Positions 16,648-25,160 of a DNA stretch of 64,000 nt are shown one piece after another. Below the pieces are notes generated by a model. The model was not told the DNA's origin. It saw only the letters and a program-made list of their open reading frames with translations, and searched no databases. Location: contig NZ_JQFW01000057.1 of the NCBI RefSeq assembly GCF_000753865.1, positions 310,628-374,627 of the forward strand, in the 5' to 3' direction. The stretch is from Alteromonas sp. LOR (GTDB lineage: Bacteria; Pseudomonadota; Gammaproteobacteria; Enterobacterales; Alteromonadaceae). Made by a program: the position numbers and the translations under genes. Position 1 is the first letter of the stretch; the number at the start of each line of letters is the position of its first letter.

Positions 16648-19036
16648 CTTTAAAGGCAAAACAGCAGTTATTGTTGAAGATCAAACCATTGATGCATTGA
16701 ATGCGAGTAGATTCGTTGAAGGGGTGGGCATGCGAGTACTAGGCATTGCGAAATCCGCTGAAAAGATTTTTTCTTTACTAGAAAACGAAATACCCGATCT
16801 TATCCTGCTTGATATTAACCTAGGTGGAGAAGAGACGGGAATAGAAATAGGGCAGGCGATAACAGGCTCTTACGGCATCCCCATAATTTTTACCACGTCT
16901 TACAGCGACGATGACACCATAGCCAGTGCGCTTACCATCTCTCCGTACGGGTATTTGATTAAGCCCTATGGACGGTCGTCGCTAGAAACGGCGATACGCG
17001 TCGCTATGGAACGCAAGCGAATCGAAGATGATATAAGAAACACAAATTCTCGATTCTCAATGGCATCAAGTGTGGCGAAGCTTGGTGTGTTAGAAGTTGA
17101 CGTTGCATCAAATTCGGTAGTGGTTAAAGGCGTCGAAGAACTAATGGATTTTCCGCACTCCCTTAGCTTAGAAAGCTTTTATAACCTTTTTCCAGAGGAG
17201 GAAAGAGTTAAGCTTAAAGTCGCCGTTACAAAGAAAAATAGCTATCGCACCATGCTGCAAGTTCAACTTGATGGAAGCGATACACGTTGGTACGAAGTCG
17301 TATTGTCTGATGTCACAATGTCGGAGGGGGCAATTCAAATTGGTGCGGTTCAAGATGTTTCACCGATGGAGTCTGTCAAAACTAAGCTGAGTATTGCAGA
17401 TAAAATAATAAGCGAGATTCAAGAAGGGGTATTGGTGTGTGACGACGCCGGTATTGTGATGAAAGCTAACGATGCCTTCTGTGACATGATGGGCAAGGTG
17501 AAAAAAGAAGTGCTTAATCATAATGTCATGTCTGTATTCCCTAGTGATAGGAAAAACGACGTGCAGCCAGATGTGTTAACAGACGGTTTAAGAGCAGAGG
17601 TGACCGTGGTGAACGACTTTGGCATTAGGCATCACCTTGTTATGTCTGTTACCTCTTTATATCAAGATAGCCCTAAACAATTCTTTGTGGCTATATTCAC
17701 CGATATAACAGAGTTAAAATCGTCTGAGAGTCAGCTAAAGCAGTTAGCGTATACCGACTCATTGACAGGTGCTGGCAACCGTAATTATTTAAACACGATC
17801 ATAGAGACTTACACGGCTTCTAACGAACCTTGTGCCATTGTGTTCATTGATATTGATGAATTTAAGCTGATCAACGATTCACACGGTCACGAGGTGGGTG
17901 ATGAGGTGCTGAAAGGCTGTGTCGCTAGGTTGAGAGCCATAGTGCGGGAAGAGGACCATATAATTAGGTTTGGTGGCGACGAATTTATCATTGTAACCAG
18001 CTCAATTTTACGAGAAGAATTGGATGGTATTTCTAAACGGCTTAAAGACATATTTGCTGAACCTTTTCAAACCAACATTGGCAAATTTAGAATAACTGCT
18101 AGTTTGGGCGTGGCGGTATCTTCAGAATCGATGACGGCTGGTGAGTTACTTAAAAATGCAGATATCGCCATGTATTCTGCCAAGCGAAATGGAAAAAATA
18201 GCGTGGTTAATTTTGACGAGAGCTTGTCAAAAGATATAGAGCATAGACTGTTTATACAGCAAGGGTTAGATAACGCAGTAGCCACTAAAGAAATATGTGC
18301 TTATTTTCAACCAATAGTAGACACCAACGGCAAGGTTTTGTCGTTGGAGGCATTGGCTCGCTGGCACGTTCCAAATTATGGCTCTGTTAGCCCAGAAAAA
18401 TTTATCCCTATTGCGGAGCTTACGCAACATATTCATGAAATTGGTCTTCATATGCTAGCGGAAGCGTGTACAGCATTAAAAACCCTGAATTCTTGGGGCT
18501 TTGACGATATCAAAGTTAACCTTAATTTGTCAGCAGTGCAGCTGCAAAAGAAGGGGGTAGTTGAGGCGTTTAAAACGGTCATCGACGCTAATAACATCGA
18601 TTCATCAAAGTTAGTACTCGAAATTACCGAGTCCACGCTGCAAAACTCAATAGCGCGGGTTACGCTGAGTAAGCTCAAGCTGCTTGGTTTTAAAGTGTCG
18701 ATAGACGATTTCGGTACAGGCTTTTCATGCATATCTGAGCTTGCCGAAGATATTTACGATGCGATAAAAATCGATCGCTCCTTGTTACCCTCTTTTCCAC
18801 TTAACGACGACAGCGCTAAGCGAAGAGCGCTTATCATAGAGAATGTAATTAGGTTATGTTCTGCTTTAGATATGCCATGTACCTTGGAAGGCCTTGAAAC
18901 TAGCGAGCAGGTGAGCTTTGCCAGACGCATTGGCGCAACGGCAATGCAGGGCTATCATTTTGCGAAACCCTTGAGTATGTTTGCATTAATGGAGTATATG
19001 CAAGCTAACCATGCCACTAAAATTCAAGCGGGATGA
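16640..19036 (+). CDS. Response regulator with REC, PAS, GGDEF and EAL domains (c-di-GMP turnover)
   Basis: A 798-residue product starting from the ATG that overlaps the bphP stop; the upstream in-frame ATG at 16622 lies deeper in bphP and is less likely. Domains in order: receiver (phosphoacceptor Asp58 in LLDINLG), one or two PAS-like sensor segments (about 135-355), GGDEF at 445-449 (FGGDEF) with an intact RxxD inhibitory site (R436, D439), and EAL with E570-A-L, LEITEST, IDDFGTGF and EGLET. Both enzymatic domains look intact, so it could make or degrade c-di-GMP under control of phosphorylation by the adjacent phytochrome kinase. That partnership is inferred from gene coupling. Confidence 0.92.
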   Translation: MSNFKGKTAVIVEDQTIDALNASRFVEGVGMRVLGIAKSAEKIFSLLENEIPDLILLDINLGGEETGIEIGQAITGSYGIPIIFTTSYSDDDTIASALTISPYGYLIKPYGRSSLETAIRVAMERKRIEDDIRNTNSRFSMASSVAKLGVLEVDVASNSVVVKGVEELMDFPHSLSLESFYNLFPEEERVKLKVAVTKKNSYRTMLQVQLDGSDTRWYEVVLSDVTMSEGAIQIGAVQDVSPMESVKTKLSIADKIISEIQEGVLVCDDAGIVMKANDAFCDMMGKVKKEVLNHNVMSVFPSDRKNDVQPDVLTDGLRAEVTVVNDFGIRHHLVMSVTSLYQDSPKQFFVAIFTDITELKSSESQLKQLAYTDSLTGAGNRNYLNTIIETYTASNEPCAIVFIDIDEFKLINDSHGHEVGDEVLKGCVARLRAIVREEDHIIRFGGDEFIIVTSSILREELDGISKRLKDIFAEPFQTNIGKFRITASLGVAVSSESMTAGELLKNADIAMYSAKRNGKNSVVNFDESLSKDIEHRLFIQQGLDNAVATKEICAYFQPIVDTNGKVLSLEALARWHVPNYGSVSPEKFIPIAELTQHIHEIGLHMLAEACTALKTLNSWGFDDIKVNLNLSAVQLQKKGVVEAFKTVIDANNIDSSKLVLEITESTLQNSIARVTLSKLKLLGFKVSIDDFGTGFSCISELAEDIYDAIKIDRSLLPSFPLNDDSAKRRALIIENVIRLCSALDMPCTLEGLETSEQVSFARRIGATAMQGYHFAKPLSMFALMEYMQANHATKIQAG

Positions 19037-19071
19037 GCTGATAAGACTTTATTTACTGAATTTCAGGCACA

Positions 19072-19098
19072 AAAAAAGGCGTAAAGTACGCCTTTTTT
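19072..19098. terminator. Bidirectional terminator between GGDEF-EAL gene and ssrA
   Basis: Arms AAAAAAGGCGTA and TACGCCTTTTTT with a three-base loop. It is flanked by A on the left and T on the right, so it can end both the + strand signalling operon and the - strand tmRNA. Confidence 0.8.
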
Positions 19099-19104
19099 AT
19101 GAAT

Positions 19105-19461
19105 TGGTGGAGCTGGCGGGATTTGAACCCGCGTCCAGAAAATGTCTACCTTTGGTACTACATGCTTAGTTTGTCTTTTCTTTAACTACTTTAGACCCCG
19201 ACAAACAGGGTTCCTGGTAGCTGTCCTAATACTATTTCGCGGTTCAACCTTAGGAAAGTTTCCCTCGCTAGTTTGCTTATATGACCTTCCAAACCCACGC
19301 TAGCAAACTAAGCTGTGGTGGAAGGGCCTATACCGGTTATTAAGCGGCTAGTGCGTAGTTTTCGTCGTTTGCGACTATTTAAAGCGGCTTTTTTAAGAGG
19401 CCAGCCGCACCTCTGCATGCACCTCCGGCTTCCTAGATCCTGTCGAATCCTAATCAGCCCC
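19105..19461 (-). ncRNA. ssrA: tmRNA (ssrA)
   Basis: Transfer-messenger RNA of about 357 nt on the minus strand. The 5' end reads GGGGCTGATTAGGATTCGAC and the 3' end carries the tRNA-like T arm (GGGTTCAAATCCC type) and encoded CCA, completing the alanine-acceptor half. The resume reading frame at 19340-19372 translates to the ten-residue tag ANDENYALAA followed by TAA. Tagged proteins from stalled ribosomes would be degraded by ClpXP, ClpAP and similar proteases. Its protein partner gene smpB lies 1.4 kb away on the same strand, separated by an oppositely oriented oxidoreductase gene. Confidence 0.97.
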
Positions 19462-19475
19462 GAGTGTGAAAGCGA

Positions 19476-19503
19476 AGTATAACATAACTCAGTGTACGTT
19501 AAA
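19476..19503 (-). promoter_or_regulatory. Putative sigma-70 promoter of ssrA
   Basis: On the minus strand TTTAAC (-35) and TATACT (-10) are separated by 16 bases. The -10 lies 14 bases before the mature tmRNA 5' end, leaving room for a short leader removed by processing. Confidence 0.5.
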
Positions 19504-19590
19504 CGTTTCTTTTATAAATTGCTTTCAAAAGATGCATTTATAATCAATTACCTTTAAAATGCGAACCATTCAAATCTAGCTGTGTTGTGC

Positions 19591-20829
19591 ATGTCTTCAA
19601 ACTCTATTCTATATTCACCCTATACATTGCCCTGTGGTATTACGGTTAGAAATCGCTTAGTTAAAGCGGCAATGGAAGAAAATATGTCAAGCAAGGGGTG
19701 CGTGCCTGGCGAATCTCTTTACTCTCTCTATCGCTATTGGGCTCATGGTGACCTAGGTATGGTTATCACCGGAAATGTCATGGTAGACAAAGAGGCTATG
19801 ACAGGGCCAGGTGGCGTGGTGCTAGAAAAAGACACAGATCTTGCACCCTTTCAAAAATGGGCAAAAATTATAAAGTCCAACGGCGCGCTTGCCGTAATGC
19901 AAATAAACCATCCTGGTCGCCAAGTATTTAAAGCCATGCAGGGTAAAGCGATAGCGCCTTCTGCGGTACCGCTAGACATGGGTAAGCACTCTAAATTGTT
20001 TGCCGAACCACGAGAAATGACCTGCCAAGACATTCACGATGTGTGTCAGCGTTTTGTTCAAACAGCCAAACAAGCCGAAAAAGCTGGGTTCGATGGCGTA
20101 GAGGTTCACGCGGCTCATGGTTATTTGCTCACCCAGTTTCTGTCACCCCTAACTAATCAGCGTCAAGACGAGTGGGGCGGTTCTATTATTAATAGAGCAC
20201 GGCTACTGATTAATATTGTCAGTCAAATACGCGCGGTGTGTGCAAAAGATTTCATTGTTATGGTGAAGTTGAATTCAGCCGATTTCCAAAAAAATGGCTT
20301 TTCCTTCGACGATGCCTGTGAAGTGGTAAATCGATTAGAGGCGCTGGGTGTCGATGTTGTCGAACTTTCAGGGGGAAGCTATGAAGCGCCCGCCATGCAG
20401 GGGCAAACTAAAGACAATACCACCCTTGCCCGAGAAGCTTACTTTTTAGAGTTTGCCCACACGTTAGAGAGTAAGACGGATATACCGTTAATGACAACCG
20501 GTGGAATTAAACGTGCCGAAATAGCTGAGCGAGTAGTGCAAGAAGGGTGTGAGCTTGTTGGTTTAGCGAGTGCACTTGCCATTACGCCGAATTTGGCGAA
20601 AAAGTGGCAACAGGAATGGACATATTCCGGCATTATCCCGCACTGCACATGGAAAGATAAATCTTTGGCGAGTCTTGCGAACATGGCCATTGTAAGAAGA
20701 CAGCTTCGTCGCCTTGGAAACAACCTTACGACACTGCGAAGCCCATCTCCGCTGTGGAGTTTAATTTTAGACTTGTTGCACCGCAAGAAAATGACTAAGC
20801 GGGATGTGGCTTTTAGAATGTCTCAGTAG
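19591..20829 (+). CDS. Old yellow enzyme family NADH:flavin oxidoreductase
   Basis: A 412-residue TIM-barrel flavoprotein. The family signature VEVHAAHGYLLTQFLSP followed by DEWGGS...NRARLL marks the FMN/substrate-binding face, and TGGIKR precedes the phosphate-binding C-terminal part. Length corresponds to a single-domain OYE/2,4-dienoyl-CoA reductase N-terminal module, with no iron-sulfur or second FAD domain. Such enzymes reduce activated C=C bonds with NAD(P)H; the physiological substrate is unknown. ATG 19591 is preferred to the GTG three codons upstream. It is an isolated gene between ssrA and smpB on the opposite strand. Confidence 0.88.
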   Translation: MSSNSILYSPYTLPCGITVRNRLVKAAMEENMSSKGCVPGESLYSLYRYWAHGDLGMVITGNVMVDKEAMTGPGGVVLEKDTDLAPFQKWAKIIKSNGALAVMQINHPGRQVFKAMQGKAIAPSAVPLDMGKHSKLFAEPREMTCQDIHDVCQRFVQTAKQAEKAGFDGVEVHAAHGYLLTQFLSPLTNQRQDEWGGSIINRARLLINIVSQIRAVCAKDFIVMVKLNSADFQKNGFSFDDACEVVNRLEALGVDVVELSGGSYEAPAMQGQTKDNTTLAREAYFLEFAHTLESKTDIPLMTTGGIKRAEIAERVVQEGCELVGLASALAITPNLAKKWQQEWTYSGIIPHCTWKDKSLASLANMAIVRRQLRRLGNNLTTLRSPSPLWSLILDLLHRKKMTKRDVAFRMSQ

Positions 20830-20909
20830 CAACGGCACTTAGAAGCAAGACTGATAGAACGTTTGATAGGTCTGCTTTAAAGGCGTTTTATATTGGGGAG
20901 TGCACAGCG

Positions 20910-21389
20910 TTACACACTGTGCTTCATCATTCTTTCTTTCTGGCGCTGCCAGTCTTTGTCTTTCAGCGTATCTCGCTTGTCGTGTGCGTGCTTACCTTTC
21001 GCTAGGTGAATTTCTAGCTTAACCCAGCACTTCTTCCAATACATAGACGTAGCAACAATCGAGTAACCTTGTCTATCACGGGCTCCCATTAAACGGTCAA
21101 TCTCTCGTTTTTTAAGCAGCAGTTTACGTGCCCGTTCGGGAGCAGCAATAACGTGGGTCGATGCCTGAGTTAGCGGACTTATTCTACACCCAACAAGGTA
21201 TGCTTCTGCGTTTTGGATAATGATATACGCATCGGTAATATTGACTTTACCAGACCGAATACTCTTTATTTCCCAGCCTTGAAGCTCTAAACCAGCTTCA
21301 AACTTGTCTTCTAAGAAATAATCATGACGCGCTTTCTTGTTCTGCGCGATGTTTCCGGTGGTATTTTTGTTTGCTTTATTCTTTTTCAT
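20910..21389 (-). CDS. smpB: SsrA-binding protein SmpB
   Basis: A 159-residue product, the normal SmpB length, starting MKKNKANKN. The core KKARHDYFLEDKFEAGLELQGWEIKSIR and the basic tail KGKHAHDKRDTLKDKDWQRQKER are diagnostic. SmpB binds the tRNA-like domain of tmRNA and delivers it to stalled ribosomes, where its tail mimics an mRNA in the empty channel. The frame is open for 31 codons further upstream, but that extension lacks family similarity, so ATG at 21389 was chosen. It is divergent from ratA, a common gammaproteobacterial arrangement. Confidence 0.97.
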   Translation of the reverse strand: MKKNKANKNTTGNIAQNKKARHDYFLEDKFEAGLELQGWEIKSIRSGKVNITDAYIIIQNAEAYLVGCRISPLTQASTHVIAAPERARKLLLKKREIDRLMGARDRQGYSIVATSMYWKKCWVKLEIHLAKGKHAHDKRDTLKDKDWQRQKERMMKHSV

Positions 21390-21543
21390 GGGCGCTATTA
21401 TACTGATAGTGTGAATAAATGTCTTTAAATGTGTCTTACAAATTTGGGCGTGTATCGTTTTATATTCGCTGAAAAGCATCAACTGCTAACAGATTATTCA
21501 TGCACAAATGTGGTTTCAGATCTAAAAAGATGAAAAATAACTG

Positions 21544-21552
21544 TGATATAAT
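21544..21552 (+). promoter_or_regulatory. Extended -10 promoter element upstream of ratA
   Basis: TGATATAAT, an extended -10 (TGN-TATAAT), lies about 30 bases before the ratA ATG. No good -35 box is visible. Confidence 0.45.
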
Positions 21553-21583
21553 TTTGTGATTAGACATTGTATTAGTGAAGTAG

Positions 21584-22015
21584 ATGCCAAGTATTCATAG
21601 AAGTGCACTTGTAGCTCATAGTGCAGAGGCCATGTTTAACTTAGTGAATGACGTTGAGTCGTATCCAAAGTTTTTACCAGGTTGTGCAGACAGTAAAATT
21701 CTGAACAATACAGAACAAGCGATGAGCGCATCGTTATTAGTCTCAAAAGCAGGGATTAAACAGTGGTTTACTACCGAAAACGTATTGTATCCAGCTGAGC
21801 GAATTGAAATGCAGTTGGTCGACGGTCCTTTTCGGTCTCTATCCGGCGGTTGGACGTTTTCAGCGCTATCTGATGAAGCGTGTAAAATAGAACTTAACTT
21901 GCACTTTGAGTTTGCCAATAAGCTTGCGGAAATGGCATTTGGAAAGGTGTTTAATAGTTTGGCGTCGAGCATGGTGACCGCGTTTACTGAAAGAGCAAAG
22001 AGTGTATACGCATGA
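21584..22015 (+). CDS. ratA: RatA family ribosome association toxin / Coq10-like START domain protein
   Basis: A 143-residue START-fold (polyketide cyclase/Coq10) protein with the family pattern: [28 protein letters not shown] at the N terminus and [20 protein letters not shown] near the C terminus. E. coli RatA was reported to block 70S assembly, while homologues including eukaryotic Coq10 bind ubiquinone, so both functions are possible. The stop overlaps the rnfH start (ATGA). The smpB-ratA-rnfH order is conserved in gammaproteobacteria, which supports a housekeeping rather than horizontally acquired toxin role. Confidence 0.9.
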   Translation: MPSIHRSALVAHSAEAMFNLVNDVESYPKFLPGCADSKILNNTEQAMSASLLVSKAGIKQWFTTENVLYPAERIEMQLVDGPFRSLSGGWTFSALSDEACKIELNLHFEFANKLAEMAFGKVFNSLASSMVTAFTERAKSVYA

Positions 22016-22356
22016 GTAGTGAGCTAATTACCGTTGAGGTAGCCTACGCTCTGCCTACTAAGCAGTCTCTGGTTAGCATTGCCATCGATAAAAACGCGAC
22101 CGTGGAAGAAGCTATTCAGGCCTCTAATCTTCTTCACGAGTATCCAGATATTGATTTATCAAAAACTAAGGTAGGTGTGTGGAGTCGCGTAGTTCGGCTT
22201 AAAGATACACTTATTGATGGCGACAGAATAGAGATTTATCGCGGACTAATTGCCGATCCTAAAGAAAAAAGAAAACGTCGAGCGGAGAAAGCGAAAGAAG
22301 AGGGTAGAGCCGACAAAGTGACTGGCGGCAAGGTCAACCCTCTCAAAGCGAAGTAA
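22012..22356 (+). CDS. rnfH: RnfH family ubiquitin-like protein
   Basis: A 114-residue small protein with the beta-grasp RnfH fold: [21 protein letters not shown], then [27 protein letters not shown]. The strongly basic tail is [17 protein letters not shown]-like. Known members are about 95-110 residues and lack a demonstrated function; the name comes from association with rnf operons in some bacteria. It overlaps the ratA stop by four bases and is convergent, at only six bases, with the marR-type gene, without an obvious terminator between them. Confidence 0.9.
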   Translation: MSSELITVEVAYALPTKQSLVSIAIDKNATVEEAIQASNLLHEYPDIDLSKTKVGVWSRVVRLKDTLIDGDRIEIYRGLIADPKEKRKRRAEKAKEEGRADKVTGGKVNPLKAK

Positions 22357-22361
22357 ACGTA

Positions 22362-22841
22362 CTACACAGATTTATCGGAAATGCTTCCTAGCTCCAAAAA
22401 TGGAGAAGCGTCGATATTTTCTGCATCCATCATGGTGGCTATGCGTTGCATTGTTGCCACCATCTGACTTTGTTCCCATTCTTTAAGCTGAGAAAAACGC
22501 TCAACAAAATGTTCTTGCAAAGGGCGAGGTGCGTCTTTCACTGCTACTTTACCGCGGTCGGTAAGAAACACGCCTACCTTTCGTTTGTCTTTGGTGCTTC
22601 TAATTCGTGTGGCTAGGTCGCGAGACTCAAGCCGGTCCAAAATATTAGTGATAGTTGCAGGGCTCAAATTAATGTTCTCTGCAATTTCGCGAACCATAAT
22701 GCCTGGCTGCTCTTCTATATTTTGCATAACGAGCAATTGCGGGCCAGTTAGACCCACGTGCTTACTAAGCTGTTTGCTGCGCAAGTCTACGGCGCGGATA
22801 ACGCGCCGTAGTGCAACAAGCAATTCTTCTTCTTTTCGCAT
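22362..22841 (-). CDS. MarR family transcriptional regulator
   Basis: A 159-residue winged-helix regulator. The helix-turn-helix region is IMVREIAENINLSPATITNILDRLE and the wing is TRIRSTKDKRKVGVFLT with the conserved D-R pair of the family. MarR proteins usually repress nearby genes until a small ligand binds. It lies 28 bases downstream of the BCCT transporter gene on the same strand, so the two are probably co-transcribed and the regulator may control choline or betaine uptake. The ligand is unknown. Confidence 0.9.
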   Translation of the reverse strand: MRKEEELLVALRRVIRAVDLRSKQLSKHVGLTGPQLLVMQNIEEQPGIMVREIAENINLSPATITNILDRLESRDLATRIRSTKDKRKVGVFLTDRGKVAVKDAPRPLQEHFVERFSQLKEWEQSQMVATMQRIATMMDAENIDASPFLELGSISDKSV

Positions 22842-22869
22842 ATTTTTTCCAACAAATGCGTAACGTGTG

Positions 22870-24834
22870 TTACTTAAGCAAATGAATAAAGTGCTGATGC
22901 TTGTGATAGTGATCTATCACGTCATTGATTACCGATAGCTTCGACCAACCCATGATGTCGTAGTTTTGACCACCTTCACTCAAGTGAACCTCGGCGCGAT
23001 AATACGTCTTTTGTGTACCTTCGTCCATTTGCTCTGATGGCGCGAACTCAGGTTGATCAGTCGGAGTAGGGTATACCGCATAAATAAAGTCTGGGTCTGT
23101 ACCCATAGTGACGGTAAGAATAAAGGCTTCATCAGTTTCTTCAACGTTAACTTCGAAGTTCTGCTCTTCAAACTCTTTACCCACTTCATTCATTGCTGGC
23201 AGCGCTACTTTTCTCATAAAGCGAAGGACCGCTTCTTCATCAGGGAACGATACGATGTTCTCTAAACGCCCTTTCCAGTTTCTGTCAGCGTCGCTGTGCT
23301 GTGGTGTACCCGCAAGTACTTGTAAACTCTCGCGTTTGTACCCTTCCACTCGCAGCGCTTTCAGTAAGCCAAACATCGCAATAAGCAATACAATAGCAAA
23401 CGGCAAGGCTGCGGCAATGGTCATGGTTTGCAATGCACCAAGCCCTCCTGCGTATAGCAGTACAGCACTCACCACACCGACACCTACGGCCCAATAAATT
23501 CGTTGCCATACTGGTGTGTCGTTGCGCCCGTGTGAACACAACATATCGACAACCATGGCGCCAGAGTCGCAAGAGGTAACGAAGAAAACGATAACCATGA
23601 GTACTGCGATGAAGCTAAGTACGCTTGAGTATGGGAATTGCTCTAAAAATACAAATAGTGCTACGGCGGTATCTTCATTCACCATATTGGCAAGCACGTC
23701 TTGTCCCTGCACGAGTACTTGGTCAATGGCGCTGTTCCCAAACACGGTCATCCAAAATAACGTGAATACCGATGGAATGAGCAACACGCCGAGTATAAAT
23801 TCTCTGATTGTTCTACCGTAAGAAATACGAGCGATGAATAAGCCAACAAACGGTGCCCATGCTAACCACCAACCCCAGTAGAAAATTGTCCATCCACCAA
23901 TCCAGTCGGTTTTGTCGTAGGCGAATAGGTTAAAGGTGTTTCTTACAATATCAGCAAGGTAAGCGCCGGTGTTCTGCATGAATGCCTGCAGTAAGAAAAC
24001 CGTAGGACCTAAAATTAGCACGATCAGTAACAGTACTATGGCTAATACCATGTTTGTTTCTGACAGTCTTCTTATGCCCTTATCTAGCCCAGTGGTTACT
24101 GAAATAACAGCAAGACCAACGACACACGCCATAATCAGTATCTGAACGCCGGTACCCGACGGCATGCCAAATAAGTAATTGAAACCAGCATTAACTTGAG
24201 AAGCACCCAGGCCGAGAGAGGTTGCAATACCAAAAACCGTAGACGTTACCGCAAAGATATCGACTACATGACCAGGCCACCCATAAATTCTTTCACCAAT
24301 AAGTGGGTATAGCGCAGAACGAAGGGTTAGCGGGAGGTTTTGTCTGTAGGAGAAATAGCCCAATATGAGCGCGACAATCGCATAGATGGCCCACGCATGA
24401 ACACCCCAATGGAAAAAGGTGGTTTTCATTGCCTCTCTTACCGCGTCTATTGTACCAGCTTCAGCTGTTGGGGGAGCTAAAAAGTGCATTAGCGGTTCTG
24501 AAACGCCAAAGAACATTAGCCCAATACCCATCCCTGCAGCAAATAACATACTTAACCATGTTGGAAAGCTGAATTCAGGTGAAGCGTGGTCGGGACCGAG
24601 TTTTATCTCACCATAGCGAGACATGCCAAGATAAACGACAAACAGCACCACGAAAGCAACTGCAAGCACGTAAAACCAGCTGCCGTTGGTAACAATAGCA
24701 CTTTGAACAGTTTTAAAGAGAGCGTCAGCTACTGTTGGCATTAAGGCCGCGAAGCACAACAGGCAAATGATGATGGCAGATGATGTGTAAAACACCGGTT
24801 TGTTTAGGGGAGACTTGTTTTCATTTTCTATCAC
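22870..24834 (-). CDS. betT: BCCT family betaine/choline/carnitine transporter (BetT-like)
   Basis: A 654-residue transporter with about twelve transmembrane segments and the BCCT signature FYWGWWLAWAPFVGLFIARISYGR. It also has GMGIGLMFFGVSEPLMHFLAPP and LRSALYPLIGERIYGWPGHVVDIFAV, which follow E. coli BetT closely. A cytoplasmic C-terminal extension of about 150 residues (after LLKALRVEGYK) is of the kind that senses osmotic strain in BetT-type carriers. Choline uptake driven by proton or sodium gradient for osmoprotection is likely, but carnitine or betaine cannot be excluded. No bet oxidation genes (betA, betB) are adjacent. Confidence 0.88.
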   Translation of the reverse strand: MIENENKSPLNKPVFYTSSAIIICLLCFAALMPTVADALFKTVQSAIVTNGSWFYVLAVAFVVLFVVYLGMSRYGEIKLGPDHASPEFSFPTWLSMLFAAGMGIGLMFFGVSEPLMHFLAPPTAEAGTIDAVREAMKTTFFHWGVHAWAIYAIVALILGYFSYRQNLPLTLRSALYPLIGERIYGWPGHVVDIFAVTSTVFGIATSLGLGASQVNAGFNYLFGMPSGTGVQILIMACVVGLAVISVTTGLDKGIRRLSETNMVLAIVLLLIVLILGPTVFLLQAFMQNTGAYLADIVRNTFNLFAYDKTDWIGGWTIFYWGWWLAWAPFVGLFIARISYGRTIREFILGVLLIPSVFTLFWMTVFGNSAIDQVLVQGQDVLANMVNEDTAVALFVFLEQFPYSSVLSFIAVLMVIVFFVTSCDSGAMVVDMLCSHGRNDTPVWQRIYWAVGVGVVSAVLLYAGGLGALQTMTIAAALPFAIVLLIAMFGLLKALRVEGYKRESLQVLAGTPQHSDADRNWKGRLENIVSFPDEEAVLRFMRKVALPAMNEVGKEFEEQNFEVNVEETDEAFILTVTMGTDPDFIYAVYPTPTDQPEFAPSEQMDEGTQKTYYRAEVHLSEGGQNYDIMGWSKLSVINDVIDHYHKHQHFIHLLK

Positions 24835-24937
24835 GCAGAAAAAATCCTTCCACTTATGTTTGGTTTAAACGATTGCTATCAAATATACCGCAAACTCTCG
24901 TTTTTATAAACATGAGTTTAAATAATTAGCTTTGAAG

Positions 24938-24965
24938 TTAACAATAAGAAGAATTCTCATATAAT
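24938..24965 (+). promoter_or_regulatory. Putative sigma-70 promoter for TonB receptor 25161-27851
   Basis: TTAACA and TATAAT are separated by 16 bases. The spacer contains the palindrome AGAATTCT, which could be an operator half. The transcript would have a leader of roughly 190 bases. The rest of the 24835-25160 divergent gap holds no gene. Confidence 0.5.
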
Positions 24966-25160
24966 GCGCAATTGAGGTGTGCTTTTTCGCTTTTTATTAG
25001 TCATTAGTTCATATTTTCGGTGTTTTTGCATGAAACTTAATCGTTAGAGTAGAAATTAATTTCTGTTTGTGGGTTAATAATGATGATCTTATTGATACGT
25101 GTTTCAAGTAAACAGTATCCGAAGAATAAAAAATCCATTTTCAAAGGGAAAACACACATT

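Noticed and set aside
21584-22356. RatA-RnfH as a classical toxin-antitoxin mobile module
   Set aside because: The smpB-ratA-rnfH arrangement is conserved core synteny in gammaproteobacteria, and RatA belongs to the Coq10/START family, so a mobile addiction module is not supported.
24938-24965. Fur box over the TonB receptor promoter
   Set aside because: AAGAAGAATTCTCAT has a palindromic centre but does not match a Fur repeat well, so iron regulation was not called.
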